Shown here: piece after piece, positions 57,564 to 64,000 of the stretch | How the letters are laid out: each line of letters opens with the position of its first letter | How positions within the stretch are numbered: the first letter of the stretch is position 1 | Origin: Xenorhabdus griffiniae | GTDB lineage: Bacteria > Pseudomonadota > Gammaproteobacteria > Enterobacterales > Enterobacteriaceae | Length of the DNA stretch: 64,000 bases | Direction of reading: 5' to 3' | Assembly (NCBI RefSeq): GCF_037265215.1 | Contig: NZ_CP147737.1 | Coordinates: 248,001-312,000 of the forward strand | The notes under the pieces: generated by a model | Databases searched by the model: none | Told to the model about the DNA's origin: nothing | What the model saw: only the letters and a program-made list of their open reading frames with translations | Program-made: the position numbers and the translations under genes

Positions 57564-58964
57564 ATGAGCGAACAGCCTGAAAACCTTATCATCCGGGCCG
57601 GCGGCAGTCCGCTGAATTTGCCGGAATTTGCCGTTATCCGTGATGAAATCAATAAAACCAGTCATCCGGCGCAGCCAGAAGTGAACTGGCCGTTGGTGGA
57701 ATCCCTGTCCCTGACGCTGTTTAAAACCAACGGGGTCGATTTACAGACCGCGATTTACTACACCCTGGCGCGGATGCAACTCAACGGGCTGTCGGGGTTC
57801 ACCGAGGGCTGTGAACTGCTGGCGGGGGTTATCGTCAGTGAATGGGACACCCTGTGGCCGGCCCAGCCGCAGGTGCGCACCGACCTGCTGGAGTGGTTCC
57901 ATGCCCGTAGCAGCAGTGTGCTGCGCCAACTGGATTTTGCCGCCAGCGACCTGCGGATGATTTACCGCGCCGAACGGGCCCTTCAGCTGATTATCGACCG
58001 GTTGCAGCAGTCCGACCTGAAACGCCTGCCGCGGGTGGAAAACCTGTTGTGGTTCTTCCAGAACGCGGCGAAAAAACTGGAAAAACCCCGGCAGGCGGCG
58101 AAACCGGTGTCACCGCCGGTGCAGATGCCGCCGCTGGTCTACCTGTCCCCGTCGGACGCCGAGCCGGAAACGCCCCCGCCGCCCCGGCGCCATGAGCCGC
58201 AGCCTGTCCCCGATAATCAACCGCGGGTGCGGGTTCAGTTTCCCGAACACCCGCCGCAGGGACTCACGGCGTGGCAGGGCTTTGGTCTGGGCGCCCTGTT
58301 GGGGTTATTGGTCCTGGTGGGCGGCGGGTTGCTGTGCTACAAGCCCCTGCAACACCAACTCCAGGCCATCACCGAGCACCCCGCGGGGGCCCGACTGGCG
58401 TGGCTGTATCAGCCGGAACTGACAAGCTATGCCCGCCAGCTGGAGCAGTTGGCAGAAACCTCGCCCCGGGCGACCTGGGAGGCGGCCCGCCGCCTGACGG
58501 CGACCGCGGAACAGCAGTGGCCGCAATCCCCCGTCCAGCAGCAGGCGACGCGCCAGTGGCAGCAGCAGATGGCGGCCCAAATTGACAGCGTACCGCTCAC
58601 CGGCAGCTGGCATACCACCCGCGACCAGCTTCAGCAACTGGCGGACAAAATCCTGTTGCAGGAGCGTACCCGCGGCAGCTTCACCCTGTCCTACCTGAAA
58701 ACCGCTATCTATGACATCCAGCGCAGCCACGGCAGTGACGTGCCGCTGGAAGAACAGTTGCGCCAGCTGAGCGTCTATGCGGCCAAAGGGGAACGGGCGC
58801 CACCGGTTCTGCTGAAAGGCATTGATGACCGTTTTAACGCCCTGCTCGGCCGCTATGACCGGCTGCGTCAGGCGACCGAGCAACGGGAAAGTCATCACAC
58901 TCAGGCGGCCGACCATCCGGCCAAAGACCAGACGCCTGCCGTAACACGGGACGGCGGGCATTAA
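57564..58964 (+). CDS. T6SS-associated VasL-domain membrane protein (TssA/TagA-like)
   Basis: A 466-residue protein with an ImpA_N domain (about residues 16-130), a proline-rich linker (about 175-230), one transmembrane helix (about 241-259, GLGALLGLLVLVGGGLLCYK) and a periplasmic or cytosolic VasL region. This layout is that of membrane-bound TssA-like proteins (VasL/TagA), which stop or anchor the sheath at the far membrane. The locus therefore has two ImpA_N proteins, this one and TssA at 52450. GC is high, like the following genes. Ribosome site AAGGAG is present. Confidence 0.83.
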   Translation: MSEQPENLIIRAGGSPLNLPEFAVIRDEINKTSHPAQPEVNWPLVESLSLTLFKTNGVDLQTAIYYTLARMQLNGLSGFTEGCELLAGVIVSEWDTLWPAQPQVRTDLLEWFHARSSSVLRQLDFAASDLRMIYRAERALQLIIDRLQQSDLKRLPRVENLLWFFQNAAKKLEKPRQAAKPVSPPVQMPPLVYLSPSDAEPETPPPPRRHEPQPVPDNQPRVRVQFPEHPPQGLTAWQGFGLGALLGLLVLVGGGLLCYKPLQHQLQAITEHPAGARLAWLYQPELTSYARQLEQLAETSPRATWEAARRLTATAEQQWPQSPVQQQATRQWQQQMAAQIDSVPLTGSWHTTRDQLQQLADKILLQERTRGSFTLSYLKTAIYDIQRSHGSDVPLEEQLRQLSVYAAKGERAPPVLLKGIDDRFNALLGRYDRLRQATEQRESHHTQAADHPAKDQTPAVTRDGGH

Positions 58965-58979
58965 TCCGGGAGACCTCTG

Positions 58980-61028
58980 ATGTCATTGAAAAAGCACATA
59001 ACGAAACTACAGCCAGGGCAGTCACGGCTTCAGCAGGGCGCGTCCGCCGCCCGCGTGGTCTTGCCGACGACGGGGATTGCGGGGCCGGTCGGGGCCGCGA
59101 CCAGCGGTGGGCCGGGACTGGCCGAACGGGCGGCCAGCGGCCAGCCTGCCGCTATCAGCGCGCTGCAAAAAGCCAGCCAGGGGCGGCTTGGCGGGGGGGA
59201 CAGTAATCCGAGCGGCCTGCAATTTACCCTGACGGCGGGCGGCTTGCCGCCGGAAACCTTTGTTGTCACCGATTTTACCCTGAATGAACATTTTTCCCAG
59301 CCGTTCACGCTGGACGTGGGATTGGCGAGTGCCGATCCGGCCATCGACTTTCCGGCGGTACTCGACCGCGCCGCCACCCTGACCATCAGCCAGGAGGGGG
59401 TAGAAATCCGCAGTATCACCGGGATGGTCGCCCACTTTGAACAGGGGAATACCGGGTTGCACCAGACCACCTACCAGATGGGTATTCGGCCTGACCTGTG
59501 GCGCACCACGCTGCGGCAAAACTCGCGCATCTTCCAGCAGCTGAACATTGTGACAATTATCACCACGCTGTTGAAAGAGCACGGTATCCGCGATGTCGTG
59601 TTCAGTCTGCGCCACGCCCACCCGGCGCGGGAATTCTGTGTGCAATATCAGGAAAGTGATTTTGCCTTCCTGCAACGGCTGACGGCGGAAGAGGGGATTT
59701 TCTACTTCTTTGAATGTGGCAACGGGCGTAACACCCTGGTGTTTGCCGATGATGCCGGCTCGGTGCCGCCGGGCCCGGTGTTTCCTTATCAGCCGGGGGA
59801 CGCAAGTACCGTGGGGGAACCCGCCATCAGCAGCCTGACCTGTCGCGCCCAGGTGCGGCCGGCCCAGGTGCAACTGAAAGATTACACCTTCAAAAACCCG
59901 GCCTGGCCGGCTGAGTTCCGGGCGCAGATGAAAGAAGAAACATGGCAGGAAAGCTACTACGAGCACTACGACTACCCGGGGCGTTTTAAGGATGAGGCAC
60001 ACGGGAAAGATTTTACCCGTTACCGGCTGGAAGCCCTGCGTAACAACGCCCTGACCGGTCAAGGCAGCGGTCACGCCATGGCCATTCAGCCGGGCAAATT
60101 ATTCACCCTGAGCAACCACCCGCGCGCCGAGCTGAATCAGCCGTGGCAGGTGGTGAGCGCCCATCATGCCGGCAGCCAGCCCCAGGCGCTGGAAACCGCC
60201 AATAGCGGTACGGGCACTACCCTGCACAGCCACTTCCACTTTATCCGCCATAACCAGCACTGGCGCCCGACGCCCCTGCCCAAACCGGTCATAGACGGCC
60301 CGCAAATCGCCAAGGTAGTGGGGCCGGCCGGCGAAGAGATTTTCTGCGACGCGTACGGGCGGGTGCGCCTGCAGTTCCCGTGGGATCGCTACGGCAAGAG
60401 TGATGACCAGAGTTCCTGCTGGATACGCGTCACCCAACCGTGGGCCGGTCAGGGCTGGGGGATGCTGGCGATCCCGCGTATCGGTCAGGAAGTGGTGGTG
60501 GATTTTCTGCACGGTGATCCGGATCAACCGATTGTTACTGGCCGCACCTACCATGCCAGCAATATCCCGCCGGGCGGGCTGCCGGGCAGCAAAACCCAGA
60601 TGGCCTTCCGCTCCAAAACCCACAAAGGCGAGGGCTATAACGAGTTGCTGTTCGAAGACGCGAAAGGCAGCGAGCGGCTGGCATTGCATGCGCAGCGGGA
60701 CATGGAGACCACCGTACTGAATGACCGCAGTACCCGCGTGATGCACGACCATACCGAAAGTGTCGGACACAATCAGGTGCTCAGCGTGCGGGCTGACCGG
60801 CATAAAGAAGTCGTTGGCCTGGAAGTGAGCAGCATCGGGACCCGGCAGGTCACCGTGGAAAAAACCAGTGTGCTCAGTGCCAAAGGGGCCATCACGCTTC
60901 AGTCTACCGAAGACGGTATCTATATCGGCAATGGCAAAGGCAGCATTTCGATCGACAAGGACGGCAATATCCACATTACCGGCGACACCGTGATTATCAA
61001 CGGCCAGAAAGTGATCACCCTGAACTGA
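58980..61028 (+). CDS. vgrG: T6SS spike protein VgrG (TssI) with N-terminal extension
   Basis: Trimeric spike protein, 682 residues, at the tip of the Hcp tube. The canonical gp27-like part starts at about residue 80 (LQFTLTAGGLPPETFVVTDF). The gp5-like OB domain and stalk follow (GRVRLQFPWDRYGKSDDQSS at about 460), and the C-terminus is a short beta-helix (GNGKGSISIDKDGNIHITGD). The first 79 residues are Gly/Ala/Gln-rich and not part of the usual VgrG fold. The ribosome site GGGAG is well placed for this ATG, and there is no in-frame Met nearer the core, so the extension looks real. There is no C-terminal effector domain. Confidence 0.93.
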   Translation: MSLKKHITKLQPGQSRLQQGASAARVVLPTTGIAGPVGAATSGGPGLAERAASGQPAAISALQKASQGRLGGGDSNPSGLQFTLTAGGLPPETFVVTDFTLNEHFSQPFTLDVGLASADPAIDFPAVLDRAATLTISQEGVEIRSITGMVAHFEQGNTGLHQTTYQMGIRPDLWRTTLRQNSRIFQQLNIVTIITTLLKEHGIRDVVFSLRHAHPAREFCVQYQESDFAFLQRLTAEEGIFYFFECGNGRNTLVFADDAGSVPPGPVFPYQPGDASTVGEPAISSLTCRAQVRPAQVQLKDYTFKNPAWPAEFRAQMKEETWQESYYEHYDYPGRFKDEAHGKDFTRYRLEALRNNALTGQGSGHAMAIQPGKLFTLSNHPRAELNQPWQVVSAHHAGSQPQALETANSGTGTTLHSHFHFIRHNQHWRPTPLPKPVIDGPQIAKVVGPAGEEIFCDAYGRVRLQFPWDRYGKSDDQSSCWIRVTQPWAGQGWGMLAIPRIGQEVVVDFLHGDPDQPIVTGRTYHASNIPPGGLPGSKTQMAFRSKTHKGEGYNELLFEDAKGSERLALHAQRDMETTVLNDRSTRVMHDHTESVGHNQVLSVRADRHKEVVGLEVSSIGTRQVTVEKTSVLSAKGAITLQSTEDGIYIGNGKGSISIDKDGNIHITGDTVIINGQKVITLN

Positions 61029-61123
61029 TGCCGGGCTGGCCAATAACAGACTGAAACCCGCTCCGCCCGATTTTTGCAGCGGATTGAATAGCAAATTAGG
61101 TAAAAAAAGTAAAAAGGACAATC

Positions 61124-61543
61124 ATGAGCACACCCCTCTACCAAATGAACGAAGGCACCCTGACTCTTCCTGCCGGCTGGCGTGATGAATCGATGCACGT
61201 GTTTGTGCTACCGGATGACAGCGGTGTCAATCTGGTGATTAACCGCACTCCGGTGCCGGCAGGCGCCGACAGTCAGGCGTATTATGAACAGACACTGGCA
61301 CAGTTTGTCACCCACCTGCCGGGGTATCAGGAGCATCAGCGGCAGCAAATAGAACTCAGCGGTGACACCGCGTGGCGGCTGGATTACCAGTGGCAAAGCC
61401 CGGAGGGGGAAATGCACCAGACGGTGGTGCTGCAAATCCGGGGCAGCCAGTTGCTGGCGTTTAACCTGACGTCACCGCAACCGTTTGAGGACGGGCAGCG
61501 AACCGCGTTACTGGCGGTTATCACCAGTTTTCAGGCGGCGTGA
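61124..61543 (+). CDS. Eag-type effector chaperone (DcrB/DUF1795 family)
   Basis: A 139-residue DcrB/DUF1795 protein starting MSTPLYQMNEGTLTLPAGWR. Eag chaperones bind and shield the N-terminal transmembrane segments of PAAR-containing effectors and load them on VgrG. The gene lies between vgrG (95 bp) and a PAAR-Rhs gene with such segments (12 bp), the usual arrangement. No signal peptide is visible, in line with a cytosolic role. Confidence 0.88.
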   Translation: MSTPLYQMNEGTLTLPAGWRDESMHVFVLPDDSGVNLVINRTPVPAGADSQAYYEQTLAQFVTHLPGYQEHQRQQIELSGDTAWRLDYQWQSPEGEMHQTVVLQIRGSQLLAFNLTSPQPFEDGQRTALLAVITSFQAA

Positions 61544-61555
61544 CAGGAGGTCATC

Positions 61556-64000
61556 ATGGGACTGGGTGACGATATTGTCACACGGATTGCCCGTGTGGGG
61601 GCCACCCACGCGACAGGCAGGGTCATGCCACCGTCACCGCCCCGCGGCCCGGCGGCGGCGCGTGAGGGCGATATTATTCAGCATTCGAGTTTTCTGGGGG
61701 CGCTGGCGGGGGTTGTCGTCGGGGCCTTGATTGGGGCGGCCGTGTTTGCCGCCGCGTCTGCCGTGATTGTCGGGACTGGCGGGCTGGCTACCGCGGCGGT
61801 ACTGGCACTCGGCACGGCGGGGACGATGGCACTGGGCGGGTTTATCAGCGATGTCAGTGCGGCGGTCACCAATATGATAGACAGCATCGGGCCACCGGAT
61901 GGCGCAATCAGCCAGGGTTCACCGAATGTTATCATTGAGGGTCAGCCGGCGGCCCGGACCACCGTGGATTTAGCCGCCTGCAGCAAACATCCGCCCCCGC
62001 TGATCGCCCAGGGCAGTGAATCCGTCTTTATCAATGGTCAGCCGGCGGCTCGTCAGGGTGACAAGCTGGCCTGTGGCGCGACCATCAAGAGTGGCGCCAG
62101 TAAAGTCTTTATCGGCAGCGGTCAGGGCACCTATCTGGACATCGCGGAAGAATTTTCTGGCTGGCAACGGGCGTTACTGGTGGCGGTGGAATTTTTAGTG
62201 CCGCCAACGCGGGGCATGGGCAAAGGGCTGGGTAAGCTGCTGACCCAAACTGGCCGGCAGGCGGTGCTGACGGGCGCAAAACTGGGGGCTAAAAAAGTGG
62301 GCCCTGCCCTGAAGGGCCGGCTGATTTGTGTCAAAACCGCGTTTACCACCCATAAAGGGGTTAAACGTTTCACGCAGGCCGCCAAAAAATTCTTCACAGG
62401 CGACCCGATAGACGTGACCACCGGCAGCCTGTTTGACCAGCGCACCGAGTTTGAACTGGGGCAAACGCTACCGCTGCACTTTACCCGCAGCTGGTCGCCG
62501 GGGCAGTGGGGCCTGCTGGGGGAGAACTGGTTCGATAATTTCTCGGAATGCGTGCTGGTGACAGGCGACCGGATAGAAATCCTGACCCCCGAAGGGGCTG
62601 CCCTGCATTTTGCGCTGCCCGCCAGCGTGGACCACAGTATCAATCCGGAGCACCCGGAATTTACGCTGAGCCGGCAAAAACAGGGCTTTGTCCTGAGCGA
62701 GCGCAATCATCCGGTGCGTAAATACTTCACCCGGTTAGCCCGCACCGAAGCGAAGACGGAACAACGCTGGTTACTCACGGAACACCGTGATCGCAATGGC
62801 AATGCCGTGCGTTTTCACTATAACGACACCCATCAACTGGAAACAGTCACCCACAGCGATGGGCCGGCACTGCGGTTGTACTACCGTGAAGATGGCCGGC
62901 TAACCGATATTCGCCGCACGGATAACGGTCTGGATGCCGTGATGGCGCATTATGATTATCACGCCGATTGCCGGCTGGCTGAGGCCGACAGTACCCAGCA
63001 TTTTCATCTGTTTTATGAATACAACGATCAGGGACTGATCAGTCGCTGGTCGGATGGCGACCAGACGGCGGTCGATTATACCTATGATACGCAGGGCCGT
63101 TGTATTCACAGTGTGGGCAGCGGCGGGTTCTATCCGGTGCAACTGACCTATGAGCCGGGCATCACCCGTTCCACCACGCCACAAGGTCACACCACCACCT
63201 GGCATTACACTGACCAACAACAGGTCACCCAGGTCGAAACTCCGTGTGGTCATGTCACGCGTTATCAATACGATGAATGGGGCAACCTGCGCCAGCAGAT
63301 TTTACCGGAAGGACACACCCTGACGTTAGATTATCTGGCGGATAGCGGGCTGGTCACCGCCTTGACGGATGCGACCGGCGCAACCTGGCAATACCACTAC
63401 GATGAGGCTGACCGGCTGATCAGCATGACCGATCCGCTTGGGCGGGTCTGGTGGCAGCAATACGATGACAGGGGCAATGCGGTCTGCTTTATTGCCCCCG
63501 ATGGCCGCAAAACCACGCTGACGCGTAATGAATTTGGCCTGGTTATCGCGGCGGAAGAGGATGAAGGGCATAAACGCACCTGGGAATATGACCGCCATCA
63601 TCGCCTGAGCAGACTGTTTGATGAAGAGCACCGCAGCCTGCGATTGGGTTACGACAGCCATGACCGGTTGCAGCGGCTGGCCTCGGGAGGCGGGGCCTTA
63701 TGGCGGTGGGAATACGATCGCCATCATCGGGTGGCGCTCAGCGATCGGCCGAACAACAGCCTGGAGCGTTTTCGTCATGACCGGCACGGTAACCTGACCG
63801 AATGGACGGATGCGCGCGGCGTGTCATGGCATATCGAATACGGGCCGTTTGACTTACCGGTGGCGCGGGTGGATGGGGAAGGCCATCGCTGGCAGTATCG
63901 TTATGACCCGGACAGCCTGCAACTGCTTGAGGTCATCAATCCGCAAGGGGAAAGTTACCGCTATACGCTGGATGCGGACGGGCGGGTGGTTACCGAAACC
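61556..64000 (+). CDS. PAAR-Rhs type VI effector (5' part, cut by window edge)
   Basis: 815 codons of an Rhs effector with N-terminal transmembrane segments (about residues 45-95, alanine/glycine/valine-rich), a PAAR domain (about 115-190: GSPNVIIEGQPAARTTVDLA and SVFINGQPAARQGDKLACG) that caps VgrG, and the DUF6531 entry motif GDPIDVTTGSL near 281. A series of YD repeats follows to the window end (YDYHADCRLAEADS, YDEADRLISMTDPLGR, YDRHHRLSRLFDEEH). The Rhs shell normally encloses a variable C-terminal toxin, which lies beyond 64000, as would an immunity gene. Ribosome site CAGGAGG is at 61544-61550. GC is high (one sampled 60-base line about 72%). Confidence 0.92.
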   Translation, partial: MGLGDDIVTRIARVGATHATGRVMPPSPPRGPAAAREGDIIQHSSFLGALAGVVVGALIGAAVFAAASAVIVGTGGLATAAVLALGTAGTMALGGFISDVSAAVTNMIDSIGPPDGAISQGSPNVIIEGQPAARTTVDLAACSKHPPPLIAQGSESVFINGQPAARQGDKLACGATIKSGASKVFIGSGQGTYLDIAEEFSGWQRALLVAVEFLVPPTRGMGKGLGKLLTQTGRQAVLTGAKLGAKKVGPALKGRLICVKTAFTTHKGVKRFTQAAKKFFTGDPIDVTTGSLFDQRTEFELGQTLPLHFTRSWSPGQWGLLGENWFDNFSECVLVTGDRIEILTPEGAALHFALPASVDHSINPEHPEFTLSRQKQGFVLSERNHPVRKYFTRLARTEAKTEQRWLLTEHRDRNGNAVRFHYNDTHQLETVTHSDGPALRLYYREDGRLTDIRRTDNGLDAVMAHYDYHADCRLAEADSTQHFHLFYEYNDQGLISRWSDGDQTAVDYTYDTQGRCIHSVGSGGFYPVQLTYEPGITRSTTPQGHTTTWHYTDQQQVTQVETPCGHVTRYQYDEWGNLRQQILPEGHTLTLDYLADSGLVTALTDATGATWQYHYDEADRLISMTDPLGRVWWQQYDDRGNAVCFIAPDGRKTTLTRNEFGLVIAAEEDEGHKRTWEYDRHHRLSRLFDEEHRSLRLGYDSHDRLQRLASGGGALWRWEYDRHHRVALSDRPNNSLERFRHDRHGNLTEWTDARGVSWHIEYGPFDLPVARVDGEGHRWQYRYDPDSLQLLEVINPQGESYRYTLDADGRVVTET

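Noticed and set aside
59022..61121. Long minus-strand frames (350 and 340 codons) opposite vgrG
   Set aside because: Shadow frames of a high-GC coding gene. Their products resemble no protein family, while the plus strand encodes a clear VgrG.

Overview
The window looks like a chromosomal segment of an insect-pathogenic, nematode-symbiotic enterobacterium, most likely Xenorhabdus, with Photorhabdus as the alternative. The reasons are: housekeeping blocks in the same neighbourhoods as in E. coli (gmk-rpoZ-spoT-trmH-recG, ligB/yicG, yidR-yidQ-yidE, avtA, tag, glyQS, dppABCDF, yhjK-yhjJ, yhjD); moderate GC; a ShlA-type hemolysin pair of XhlBA/PhlBA size; a full type VI secretion (T6SS) locus; and a roughly 105-bp palindromic intergenic repeat. 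The genus is inferred. No database search was possible.

Layout. 1-5000: stringent-response operon on the minus strand (gmk, rpoZ, spoT, trmH and the first 360 codons of recG). 5237-9523: ligB, yicG, yidR and the lipoprotein gene yidQ. 9604-12060: two copies of the repeat, the yidE transporter, then a stretch with a near-consensus CRP site, a -10 box and a strong terminator that may encode a small RNA. 12081-17432: avtA, tag, glyQ, glyS and tRNA-Pro(UGG). 17489-18105: a PIN-toxin/Phd-antitoxin pair. 18660-24350: the dipeptide ABC transporter dppABCDF. 24624-26907: an HmsP/YhjK-like protein that stops after its sensor and HAMP part, then the inactive M16 peptidase homologue YhjJ. 27003-29147: a Tat-exported phospholipase C. 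29248-30508: a small tautomerase and the membrane protein YhjD.

30644-36841 (minus strand) holds the two-partner secretion pair: the TpsB transporter, then the hemolysin/adhesin TpsA. 37562-64000 is a T6SS locus. hcp (tssD) reads leftward. A 919-bp AT-rich region separates it from the rightward operon tssB-C-E-F-G-fha-J-K-L-H, a regulator-like gene, tagO, tssA and tssM. After a UUCG-loop terminator follow vasL, vgrG (tssI), an Eag chaperone gene and the start of a PAAR-Rhs effector gene that runs off the window. All 13 core tss genes are present.

The least ordinary points are: a VasH-like regulator reduced to a putative sensor plus Fis-type HTH with no AAA+ domain; the sensor-only HmsP relic; a GC rise that begins inside tssM and continues through the vgrG/rhs cargo; a 79-residue extension on VgrG; a possible sRNA between yidE and avtA; and a fully palindromic derivative of the intergenic repeat.
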